Source of the DNA: Thermothielavioides terrestris NRRL 8126
Taxonomy: Eukaryota > Ascomycota > Sordariomycetes > Sordariales > Chaetomiaceae
Direction of reading: 5' to 3'
Length of the DNA stretch: 64,000 nt
Assembly (NCBI RefSeq): GCF_000226115.1
Contig: NC_016457.1
Span: forward strand, 7,316,001 to 7,380,000
Below, one piece after another: positions 27,575 to 37,118 of the stretch. The notes under the pieces were generated by a model that saw nothing but the letters and a program-made list of their open reading frames with translations, ran no database searches and was not told where the DNA came from. How positions within the stretch are numbered: the first letter of the stretch is position 1; every line of letters begins with the position of its first letter. The position numbers were made by a program, and so were the translations under genes.

Positions 27575-28330
27575 TCACCTCCCCTCTCTGTCCCCCTCCT
27601 CCTCCCCAACCAACCAGCCAGCCTCCAACCGGCCCCCGGTCAGCACCACCTTCTCCTTCTTCCTCCCCTCCTCCCCTTCCTCTTCCTCCCCGGGCACGTC
27701 CTCGACGGCGACGGCCAGCCCGCGCGGCGCCCACGCGGGCCGCGCCAGGCTGCGCCGCGCCACGTCGCAGTCGAACCGGATGTCCGCCACCAGCGCCTCC
27801 AGCCCGGCGTAGTCGCGCTCCTCGCGCACGAAGCCGCAGATCAGCAGCCGCATCTCGACGCCGTAGAAGTCCGCCCCGAACGCGTGCAGCACGTGCACCT
27901 CGGCCGAGCGGACCGTGTTCTTGTAGAACGGGTTGTAGCCGATTGACATCACCATGGGGAAGACGGTGAAGGTTGTTGGGTTGTTGCTTCGTCCCGGGGT
28001 GGGCTGCTCTGGTGGGGGGGCTGAGGCGTTGGTTTCTTGGTTGGTGGTGGTGGTTGTTGTGGTGGTGCTGGTAGTGGTGGTGGTGGTGGGTGAGTAATCC
28101 GGGTGGGAGGGCGGCAGGTTGAGGGCGGCCCAGCCGAAGTAGACGCCCGACGGGACCGAGGAGATCCAGGGGGTGAGCGCGTCGTCGACGGGCAGGTTGG
28201 CGGTCGGGATGCCGAGCTCTTTGGAGCCGCGGCCGAAACCGCTTATTACTAGGCCGGACATGCGCAGCGGGTAGGGCGGTGACGGCCCGGAGTCGTCGCC
28301 GATTATGAGCGGGCGGTTGGGGGTTGCCAT
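27575..28330 (-). CDS. fmn1: Riboflavin kinase
   Basis: ATP:riboflavin 5'-phosphotransferase, making FMN, the precursor of FAD. A single exon encodes 251 residues from ATG 28330. The open frame continues upstream but without another ATG. The N-terminus has GDDSGPSPPYPLRMSGLVISGFGRGSKELGIPTANLP, with the PTAN motif (residues 42-45) that binds Mg-ATP; the second half holds SIGYNPFYKNTVRSAEVHVLH and the conserved FGADFYG. Between them, at about 78-121, is a Thr/Pro/Asn-rich insert (runs of six and eight threonines) absent from compact riboflavin kinases. The C-terminal tail is acidic and Lys/Glu-rich. Both signature halves are intact, so activity is expected. The first string above exceeds what is needed to identify the family, and I am confident of it. 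Confidence 0.92.
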   Translation of the reverse strand: MATPNRPLIIGDDSGPSPPYPLRMSGLVISGFGRGSKELGIPTANLPVDDALTPWISSVPSGVYFGWAALNLPPSHPDYSPTTTTTTSTTTTTTTTNQETNASAPPPEQPTPGRSNNPTTFTVFPMVMSIGYNPFYKNTVRSAEVHVLHAFGADFYGVEMRLLICGFVREERDYAGLEALVADIRFDCDVARRSLARPAWAPRGLAVAVEDVPGEEEEGEEGRKKEKVVLTGGRLEAGWLVGEEEGDREGR

Positions 28331-28938
28331 GGTGGGGCTCGCTTTTGTGTTTTGAGTCTCCGGTTGAGAATGGGTGTGGCTTGGTGAGGGTATAGTATCG
28401 GTCGGACCTGGGGAAGAGATGGCAAGTGTTGTAGGTGGGTGAGGCGATTGCTGTGAAGGACGCTGAGTGAGTGGTGACTCAAGCTTCAAACGGATGAGGC
28501 TGCTGGATGGAAACGGAGTGAATCCCTTGGATGGCGGGGTACAATGGAGGAGTCCGGGATAGTGGGGTTCCTGGTCAGGGGTTGCCGCCCAAGATAAGAT
28601 AAAAGGACCCCTTGTTGTGGACGAACTTGACCCTTATTGTTGGCGGCGGGAGAGGCGCTCTTATACGCAGATGCCACATGGATTCGTCGGCATCGGACGG
28701 CAGGTCCAGAAGCCCCGTCTTACTTACAGAGAGCTAAGTAGTGGGTGCCTATTCCGGCCACCATGAGCTGATGGGACAAACACGGATTCAAGCTGCAAAA
28801 AATCAAATCTGTGGTTTGAGACCAGTCTGCGGGTGATCGTACATGCGAGACAACATTAAACCCATCAATCTCATACAATACAAACCGCCTGCTTCCTCAG
28901 CCTACTCAGCCACTCCCACGCGTGTCCGTAAGCCACCT
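28331..28938. other. Intergenic region upstream of FMN1
   Basis: 608 bp containing the riboflavin kinase promoter and the 3' flank of the FMP52-like gene. The frame upstream of the FMN1 start stays open to 28489 but starts at TTG, so I treat it as untranslated leader. Confidence 0.55.
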
Positions 28939-29649
28939 TTAACTCTTCCACTCGGTCCGTCCTAGCCTCACAATGTCGCTCTGCTCCAACACCCAGTATT
29001 TGGCCGGCGCCTTCCCCTCCTCCGCAATCCTCGCAGCCTGCACCGCCGCCCGGGCGATCACTTCGGCCTCCTGTGCAAACTTGTCCCGCAGGCCCAGCCC
29101 GAAAATCCTCCCCAGCCCCCGCGCCATGCCGTTCAGAAGCGGCCCGCCCTGGTGCGGCACCTCGCGCTCGCCCAAGATCAGGCCCGGGCGCAGGATGATG
29201 GCCGTGTCGAACCCGAGCTCCTTGACCGTGTCCTCGACGCCGATTTTCATCTTGCTATAGGGCACGGCGCTGCTGAGCAGGCCCCGGGTGCCGCCGCTCG
29301 AGACGAAGACGAAGCGGCGCACGCCGGCCGCCTTGGCCGCGCGCGCGAGCTCGACGTTCAGGTCGTGGTCGATCTTCCACTGGTTCGCGATGCCGCCGGC
29401 CTGCGCGCGCGTGGTGCCGAGCGCCGAGAAGACCGTCGACGGGACCGGCGTGATGGCCGAGAGCTTGGCGGCCCACTGCGTGGTGTCGCCGTCGACCACG
29501 GCGTGCAGCTTGGCGCCGGTCGACTTGGGCGGCCGCCGCGAGATGGTGTGCACCGCGCTGTATGCGCTGGCCGAGGTATCGGCGAGCAGCGTGCTGAGGA
29601 TGTGCGAGCCGACGAGGCCGGTGCTGCCGATCAAGACGGCTGAGGCCAT
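28939..29649 (-). CDS. fmp52: FMP52-like NAD(P)-binding protein
   Basis: Atypical short-chain dehydrogenase of the FMP52 family, reported in yeast at the mitochondrial outer membrane; its reaction is not established. A single exon encodes 236 residues, the usual size. The Rossmann glycine motif is at the N-terminus (LIGSTGLVGSHIL, residues 6-18). Other conserved segments are FSALGTTRAQAGG, DHDLNVELARAAKAAGVRRF, FVSSGGTRGLLSSAVPYSKMK and [12 protein letters not shown]. The tyrosine and lysine of PYSKMK resemble the SDR Yx(3)K pair but with shorter spacing, as in this family. The gene is tandem with riboflavin kinase and divergent from TSR2. Confidence 0.92.
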   Translation of the reverse strand: MASAVLIGSTGLVGSHILSTLLADTSASAYSAVHTISRRPPKSTGAKLHAVVDGDTTQWAAKLSAITPVPSTVFSALGTTRAQAGGIANQWKIDHDLNVELARAAKAAGVRRFVFVSSGGTRGLLSSAVPYSKMKIGVEDTVKELGFDTAIILRPGLILGEREVPHQGGPLLNGMARGLGRIFGLGLRDKFAQEAEVIARAAVQAARIAEEGKAPAKYWVLEQSDIVRLGRTEWKS

Positions 29650-30720
29650 GGCGGGATTGTGTTGCGGTACAAGCTCAGGTGAGTGCTGTCGAGTGCTCTT
29701 CTTACTTCGTAGCTAATTGAATTTGGGTATCGATAGACGTCTGTGGAATGGGTTGCGTGCCGATGAATACTTCCAGTCTGGATTACGACGGAACGACTGC
29801 CTGATTACCTCATAGTGTGCCATGGGGGACGGCCGAGATGGTCATGGCGCCCATCTCGTTGGTCAGGGACAGTCCCACAGACCGAAATGCTTCCCCAGGG
29901 GAAGAGCGTCAGGTAATTTACCTGAGGTACGTTAATGTCTCCTTTCGACAGTAACCTTCAACTTAGAATACTTCCTCTTGAAAATTATCCCTTCTCTCAC
30001 AGATGTTCTCTTGCACTGAGAGACGTTCTTGCAACTATTTTCTCTAAGAGGAGGGTAGAGTTCGTTTGGGCGACCCTTATAAGCGATGATATTGGAAAAT
30101 CGAACATCCTCCTACGACTATGTGATCCAATTCGTGCTCCAAGATGGTAGCAGAAACCATGTCGGCCACCCCCATGGCGCGCTATGGTACCTACCTGAGA
30201 CACGCCGAGGTCTGATGGTGAAGGGTGCCTGCCGCCTCGAGGTGAAACCTGGGACAGCGCATACAAGGCCAGTGGCACACTGAGCAACTAGCGGTACTCC
30301 GTTTTGGCGAAGGTTCCGGGACCTTTGTCGGAGGAGATATCAGGCCGAGACACGAGAATGGCTGTAAACGGTCGGCGACTTTTCCTAATACGGTCTTTTC
30401 CAGTCGGATTCGGGTTGCTTCAGGAGTGCTGAGAGTAGCGCACGATGCCTGTCCCACTTTGGCAATGTCGTCATAGCTTGCTGGCAGCGTTAAGTCAAGT
30501 CGCAGCTCAGTCGCAGCCTGCTGCCGTACAACCCTAACCCTTTCTCATTCCGTTGCCCTGGAACCCAAACCTACCTTGGGAAAAAAAAAGTTCTTTGGCA
30601 GCCCAGTTCAAGAACCCCACCATCCCACCCGGAGGGTCGACTGCTCTCACGACGGCGCGCCCAACCGCCCATTGCCCTGACCTACGCCTCTCCTCCTACA
30701 AGTTGTGAATCTCAGCAAAC
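29650..30720. other. Divergent promoter region FMP52 / TSR2
   Basis: 1.07 kb with no gene. It holds the palindromic element CAGGTAATTTACCTG (29910-29924), a GGTACCTACCTGAG element (30186-30199) and a telomere-repeat-like box (30531-30541) upstream of TSR2. Confidence 0.55.
30531..30541 (+). promoter_or_regulatory. Telobox-like motif upstream of TSR2
   Basis: ACCCTAACCCT, nearly two units of the fungal telomere repeat, lies 180 bp before the start of the ribosome-biogenesis gene TSR2. In yeasts and plants such boxes bind telobox factors (Tbf1-type Myb proteins) at ribosome-biogenesis genes. That use here is inferred. Confidence 0.45.
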
Positions 30721-31559
30721 ATGACCAGCCCTTCCACACCGAGTCCGGGTAAGCCAGGCCTCCCTACCCTACCTGCCCCCCCTTCCCCGGCGTTCCCACC
30801 AGCAACCACAGCAACTAACAACGAGCCTCCGCAGCAACCTGCCAATCCAACTTCGAGCAAGGCGTCGCGCTGGCGCTGCACCTCTGGCCGGCGCTCACGC
30901 TGGCCGTGCAGAACAACTGGGGCGGGCCGGACTCGTCCGACAAGCGCGACTGGTTCGCCGGCGCCATCGTCGACTTGTTCCCGGACGTGTCGTCCCTCAC
31001 GCCCGCCCAGCTGCAGCAGCGCGCCCACGCCACCGCCACTGCCTTCTCCTCCGCCTCATCATCAAGACAACAGCAGACGACGACGGCGACAACTCAACAA
31101 CGACAACCCGCGCAGAACGGCGCCGCGGCATCGGCGGCAGAGGAGCCCGACCAGGAGGACGTCGAGGCGGTGCTGCTGCAGGTGATGCTGGACGAGTTCG
31201 AGGTGAACGTGGAGGACGACTCGGCGTTCGAGGTGGCGGAGCAGGTGGTGCGGCTGCGCGGGGAGTGCCTGCACGGGCGGTTCGACGGGGTCGAGGAGCT
31301 GCGGCGGCGGTGGGAGGCCCGGAAGGGGGGCGGTGGCGCCAAGGTGGTTTTCCAAAAGGGGGAGGATCAAGACGGGGAGACGGATTGGGATACTGATGAT
31401 GATGATGATGAGGATGAGGAGGATGAAAGGGAGGGGGGCGGGGACGGGGAGGATGTGGAGATGGAGGAGGCGCCTGCGCTGGTGCAGACCAGAAGGGTGA
31501 GGGAGGAGCCCGAGGTGGATGAGGATGGGTTTACCAAGGTTACGAGGAGGAAACGGTAA
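30721..31559 (+). CDS. tsr2: Pre-rRNA-processing protein TSR2
   Basis: Escortin that protects ribosomal protein eS26 and supports 20S pre-rRNA processing. Exons 30721-30748 and 30835-31559 (86-bp intron) give 250 residues. Exon 1 has only nine full codons. The TSR2 core begins with FEQGVALALHLWPALTLAVQ and continues NNWGGPDSSDKRDWFAGAIV, both hallmarks. A Ser/Gln/Thr/Ala-rich stretch (about 75-105) separates it from the second conserved part, VEAVLLQVMLDEFEVNVEDDS. The C-terminus is very acidic with Asp/Glu runs and ends FTKVTRRKR, as in other Tsr2 proteins. A telobox-like motif lies 180 bp upstream. It is convergent with the BSD gene, with 225 bp between stops. Confidence 0.92.
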
Positions 31560-31784
31560 GATGAGCTGGTTGCGAGTGATGGGAGGATGGACGGGGTGCG
31601 CAACGCGACGGTAATGCCTGAATTGGGGTACACCTTTACACTACATGATGGAGGAGCCACAGGCCCCTCCTACCCTCGGGGATAACTGCGACGAGCACGA
31701 ACACGACGGCCATCCAACTCCAGCCAACCACTTGCCTCGAACCCAAACCCAGATTCGTATTCAACGCCGAAAACGCAGAACCGC

Positions 31785-33162
31785 TTACTCCCAATCCTCC
31801 TCGTCGCTTTCATCGTCCACCTGCCGCGACTCCTTCGGGCTGCTGGGCGCCTGACTGGGGACGCCCGACCTGGCGCCAACGACGTCGTAGCTCGCGTCAC
31901 TGCCCGCCTGCGACTTCTCGTCGTTGGACTTGCGCGGCTCCGACGGCTTGAGGAGGTCTTGGCTGGCAGTAGGAGGGTGGATGGTGGTTGACGACTCGGT
32001 CGAGCCGGGCCGGTAGGGCGCCGGTGCCGCTTTGCTGGACTCCTCCTCGGCCTCGTCATCCGAGTCCTCGTCCCAGCCAACTTCCTCCTCAGCAGAAGCG
32101 GCTGTTCTCCCGAGTTAGTAATAGAGCACACAAAAGCGAGTAGAGTTCAAGTGCTGGCGCCCACCTTTGAGCAAGTCCCGCCGCCGCGCCTCAGCGGTCT
32201 CAATCCCGTGCCTGAGGAAGTAGTACCTCTTCCAGAAATCCGCGTAAGGCACCTGATCGGGCACCAGCTTCTCCATGGTGGCCCTGAGCTCGGGGTATTT
32301 GTCAAGGTCGCTGGCGATGTCCCCGGTCTTCTTTTCCACATCGAACTCCTTCGCCCAGGCCTCATACTCGGCGCCACTGCCATCCTTGGTGAAGCTGTCA
32401 GGGGAGCTGTGGATGACATGAAGCTGCGCATCAAACCGCGTCGAGTGGATCACTCTCTTCCCCTGCGCGTCCTTGCTTTCGAACAGTACCGTGCCTCCCT
32501 GGCTCTCTGCCTCGTCGCCGCTCGGCGGCGCGATCTGGATGGCGTCCCGGAAGAAGTCCCGCAGATTCGATCCGAACCTGAGCAGCGCCTCATCTGCCGC
32601 GTCCTCGGCCCTCTGGAGATCCCTGAGTCGCTTGGCCGCCTCGCCGCGGAGCCTGGAGAGCACGGTCTCGGATTCCTTGATGGCGTCCTCCGAGGACGTG
32701 TCCTTCGTCGCTGTCGGGGTCGTCTCGGTGTTCTCGCCCGCTTCTCTCGATGCTTGGTCCGAGGAGGAAGATATTGCGGCCAGCGCTGAGGTGTTCAGGG
32801 ACAGAGATCGTGTGTGGTTGATGATTGACTGGCGCAGGTCGGTGAAGCCGCGCGTGGCATCCTGGCCCACAGCGGACAGCTCCTGCTGGGCCTCGCGGTA
32901 GACGGATTCGCCCTGTGAGAGATGGCCGGTCAGGATGGCGGCGGCAATATCAACACGACTGACGACGACAGACCTGCTTCACAACGCTCCCGAGGAAGCC
33001 CCCAATCCGGGCGCCCCACGGGCTCGACGAGAAGGTGCGGTAGACATCCTGCAGGTCGGCGTTCAAGCTCGATTGCTGGGCGGGCTTCTTGTCTCCGGAC
33101 TGCGAGTCGTCGTGCTCCTCCGGCAAGCTCGACTCCAGGATATGGTCGTATGCAAGGTCCAT
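31785..33162 (-). CDS. BSD-domain protein
   Basis: Member of the fungal BSD-domain family related to fission yeast Dos2; molecular role not established, possibly vesicle or membrane associated. Exons 33162-32974, 32912-32165 and 32101-31785 (introns 61 and 63 bp, the latter with a perfect TACTAAC branch site) give 417 residues. The N-terminus [12 protein letters not shown] and the [20 protein letters not shown] segment are typical of the family. A coiled-coil-like region follows (about 120-170, [20 protein letters not shown]). The BSD domain (about 250-310) contains [20 protein letters not shown] and the FW signature in [17 protein letters not shown]. The tail is acidic and Ser/Pro-rich, ending DESDEEDWE. 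The start ATG is the one giving the conserved N-terminus, although the frame is open further upstream. Confidence 0.88.
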
Positions 33163-35172
33163 TGCGGCTCGACCTCCGCTGCGTTTGCTAGGCGGCTCGG
33201 TTTCTTGGCCAGCTGCGGCCCGTCCAGAAGGGTAGTTATCTTCACACACGCCAGCTCGATGCGGTGGAGTCACGTCTGCGGGGCGTTTGCGCTCTGCGGT
33301 TGGACAAGGCTGATGGCATGATGTCGGCTCGCCTGCCGCTTGCTTGGGTGCGGAGATGCCAGCCCAGCTCGGAACCCCACGGTACCCCAGCAGGCGACGC
33401 ACAGACCATGGCGAACGAGCCAACGATTGGGCTTTGTGTTCAGCCTGACGGTGCACGTTTCTGTCCTTGCCGCTTCTCGCCCTGTTTCAGGCAAGCCAGA
33501 TGGCGGCGAGCTGCCTCCGTCTATCCGACCTCCACAATAGTGTGCAAGACTCTTCACTGAGCCGCGCCGCTGTGAGTGGTGAAGCAAAGCTTGGCAGGGC
33601 CGAGGCCGATGCCATTGCCACCCTCAGCCTACCGTAGCCGAAGACGAACGCTCACCGATAACCTGGACCCTAACCAATAACCTTAACCCGAAACTGAACC
33701 TGCTCGCAGTGGTTGAGGCTCCAACGCTCCAAACACTAACGTATGACGTCAGCACCACCCTCGACAGACGCCCACCATACCGCATTTTCGAGACATGTCA
33801 AGCGGTCGTTGATAATCCTACATCTATCGCAAGCCGACAACGAAGTCAGCACCTTTTTATACCTAGTGTACTCCGTAGATATCACCATTCTGCATCGATT
33901 CAGGATCGACACTGTGAGGGGACACAGCTAAATGGGGGAAAGATGGAGGACAGAAGGGCGCTAACAACACCAGCAGGGGGACATCTCCACCGCCAAGACA
34001 GAGTCCAGCTGTGGCATCCAATCACTCCTCAGATAGCTCTGGAGGATTGGCTTGGGAAATGAGCCTAAGCTTCCTTCCTCGCCTCCTCTCTGTAATGTAC
34101 ACAGTACACATTCGAAAGGCACGGCATTGAAGCTTCGCTTCAGACATCAAAGACATAGGTAGATAGAAGCAGTAAATGCTTGGATCCAGGGCTTCAATCT
34201 CCATTAAACACTGTCCCCATTCAAATTCATGCAGAATGTCGTGTTTCTGCAGGTGTCTGACTCAGCGCCCAGGACGGCGTACAGAAGGTACCTTACCTAC
34301 CAACCAACCGTACTGCGATGTATGAACGGCGTTCTCCGAACGGAAGGGTCAAGACGTGCGCGTCATGAACGAGCGTCAAAACTCTCAGGAAGTGCCAGCA
34401 AGTCTTGGCAACAAGAAAGGCAGTGGGGCAGCGGCTGATTTGAGGGCGACCGCCAGCATCCATCGTGCACGGACTGAGCAAATCGGAGGAATTCCCAAGC
34501 CTTCCATGACGCTGACAAATCCATGCCGGTCATTGACCCCGCCTGCCCACGCAGGCCCCCTCGGTCTGACCCATCGATCAGGTTGTGACCATCTGAGCCC
34601 TTCTGTCGACAGGACGGGTTGTGTCAGGTACAGACCAGGCAGGCTCCCAACGTGCGAAATCCAGGCAGAAAATCAGGCAATAAAGGCGGCCCGCATCGGT
34701 CCGGTTCAATTGCTAGCTCCGACTTCGAACTTCCCAGCCACTAACGGAGGCCTGACCTCAACGTGTCCCAGGCTTGGGGGAAGGGCCAACGAACTCTCCG
34801 GTTTCAACCTGTGTGGTGCCCGCGATCTGAGCTCCGCTCCAGTGGCTAAACCCCCCTTCAGTTCTTTGCTCACAGCTTCTTCGTCCGAAGGAGCAGCGGC
34901 ACCACTGACTGACGTCCCCGGCTCTGCCCTGCGTGCCTTTGTTTCAAGCGTTTTCATACCCCGCTCCCTGGGGTCCGTGAGGTCGGGACTCGCTCGGACT
35001 TAACCGCGGTCGCCCGTCGAAACCGACGCAGGACCGAACACGTTTCTTCTGCCGTCTACGAGGAGCTAGATTTCGCCTTGCGAAAGCATTCTCCTTGAAT
35101 CTTGCATCCGTCGGGATTCCAAGTTGAAGCCGAAGCGCCGTTCAGCGCCGTTCAGCGCCAGTGCCAGCAGAG
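33163..35172. other. Divergent promoter region BSD gene / yap1
   Basis: 2.0 kb without a supported gene. It holds telomere-repeat-like strings ACCCTAACC (33667-33675) and CCTTAACCC (33681-33689), and an AGGTACCTTACCTACC element (34286-34301). The long leader side of the bZIP gene also lies here. Confidence 0.55.
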
Positions 35173-37118
35173 ATGACGTCGGCTCGGAACCCGCTGCAGA
35201 ATCTCATCCTAACTCCGCAGCAGCAGAGCCTGCTGTTTGCCGCCCTCAACTCCAACCGACCGAGCAACGGCTCGTCGAACAACGGCCTCACCATGTCGCC
35301 GCTGCAATTTGATGGCTCGCCCATCCAGAGGGCTGATGGATTGCCCAGTTACCAGGGCAGCCCAGACCTTGACTATGACTACGACTTTGCCGGTCCGGAT
35401 TCCAGTTTTGATTTCTCTTTTGACGATGCCAGCCAGCCCAAGATGATTGGCGATCTGCCAGACACTAAGCGAGCCGCCAAGTCCGAGTCTGCCGATGGCG
35501 ACTCCCCGGAGAAGCGGAGCCATCCGGGCGATGGGGAAGACTCGGGGGCGAAGCGACGGGAGAGCGAGGAGAAGGTGGCCAAGAAGCCAGGCAGGAAGCC
35601 TCTCACAACTGAGCCGAGCTCTGTAAGTGCCCACGGCAGTGGTCCTGGCGTCTCTGAGCCGACGAGACTCGGGTGCTGACAGGTTGCCTCAGAAGCGGAA
35701 AGCCCAGAATCGGGCCGCCCAGCGAGCGTTCAGGGAGCGCAAGGAGAAGCACTTGAGAGATCTAGAGAACAAGGTCCAAGAGCTGGAGAAGCTGTCCGAA
35801 ACAACAAATAACGAGAACGAGGCGCTCCGTGCCCAGGTGGAGAAGCTGACGATGGAACTGAATGAGTACAAAAAACGGCTATCCTTGCTCTCGAGTGGCC
35901 GGTCTGTTGCCCAGGGTCCCGCCGCGCACACCTTTGGAAACCTTTTCGTCGACAAGCTTAACGACGTCAACTTTCAATTCGAATTCCCCAAGTTCGGCAA
36001 TCTCCCGGGCCCGCCCGTCAACACCACCAAGAAATCATCCACCGCTGCCTCGCAACCGCAAAAGCAAAACGGCGTTGACCATCAGAGCCCCAGTGAGAGC
36101 TCGCAGGATGGCGTCAGTCCAAGCAACTCGAGCAGTTACAGCCAGGTGGGCCGGGCCAAGGAAGACTTGACAGCCCTCTCTTCCGGACTTTTCACGCCAC
36201 CCCTCAGCAACGGGCATGGAACGAGCGGCTCGTCCATCAGCCTGGACTCGCACTACAATCTGGGCGGTGCCACAGCAACGAGTTCGCCCTCTGCGTCCTC
36301 CAATTCCAACGTGGGCGGCCCTAGCTCTTCGTGCGGGACCTCTCCCGAACCGTTTACTCAGTCGCCCATGGGCTTCAAGCCCGTCGACACACTCGCCACC
36401 ATTGGGGAGGAACAAACCAGTCTCAGCAATCAAACACAAGGTGAGGATTCCCGTGGCTCGAGCTGCAGTGACGGCGAAGAGGGCGTGGCGCCAGCGGTTT
36501 GGCAGGGCGATAGGCGCTAACCTGCCCGCAGAGCTCGGCCATTTTGGCAATGCCGGCTTTGACGACTTCACCAGCTGGCTTCCCCAGTCCGATTTCCAGT
36601 TTGACCCGCAGCTGTTTGGCGGTTACCGCGACCCGCAGGAGAGCCTCTTCTCTCAGGGCTTTGACGACAGCTTCTTCAACGACGCACTGGATGTGGACTT
36701 CATCACGCCCTATAACCTCCCGATTACAACTTCGGCAGCACCCAAGAAGGATCTCATCGCTCAGATCGATGCTGCCAAGAACGAAGACGAGGCTGGCACA
36801 ACCGGCCAGCTGCTCGACTGCAACAAAGTTTGGTACGGTCAACCAGTACTGGATCGGATATCGCATGGTCTTGCTTACAATCCGCACAGGGAGAAAATAT
36901 CGAACTGCCCCAGGGCGAAGTCCGGCGACTTCGATCTGGAGGGCCTCTGCGCCGATTTGCAGAAGAAGGCCAAGTGCGACGGCCATGGCCCCGTGGTCAG
37001 CGAGGAGGATTTCCATCACGCCCTGAAGAAGTATCTATGCAAGGATGAGGAGACGGCCGCCCGGGTCGCCGCGGCAGCCAAGCAGACGCAGTCGCAGACG
37101 ACCAAGTCTCAGTCGTAA
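35173..37118 (+). CDS. yap1: AP-1-like bZIP transcription factor, Yap1 type
   Basis: Redox-sensing activator of antioxidant genes that shuttles between cytoplasm and nucleus. Exons 35173-35622, 35693-36440, 36532-36832 and 36890-37118 (introns 70, 91 and 57 bp) give 575 residues. The bZIP starts at residue 151, with basic-region core NRAAQRAFRERK (156-167), followed by a leucine-zipper heptad (ENKVQELEKLSE). The PAP1/Yap1 domain follows. One cysteine lies in the central n-CRD context SSSCGTSPEP; no other cysteine occurs before residue 496. The C-terminal CRD has C496, C506, C520, C529 and C550, around the nuclear-export-type segment DLEGLCADLQKKAKC. The 57-bp intron 3 lies between C496 and C506 and is stop-free and in frame. 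The first ATG in frame is at 35173. Redox control by disulfide formation is known for the family and assumed here. Confidence 0.94.

Noticed and set aside
28331..28489. N-terminal extension of riboflavin kinase
   Set aside because: The frame is open but starts at TTG, with no ATG before 28330; the conserved family start fits the ATG at 28330.
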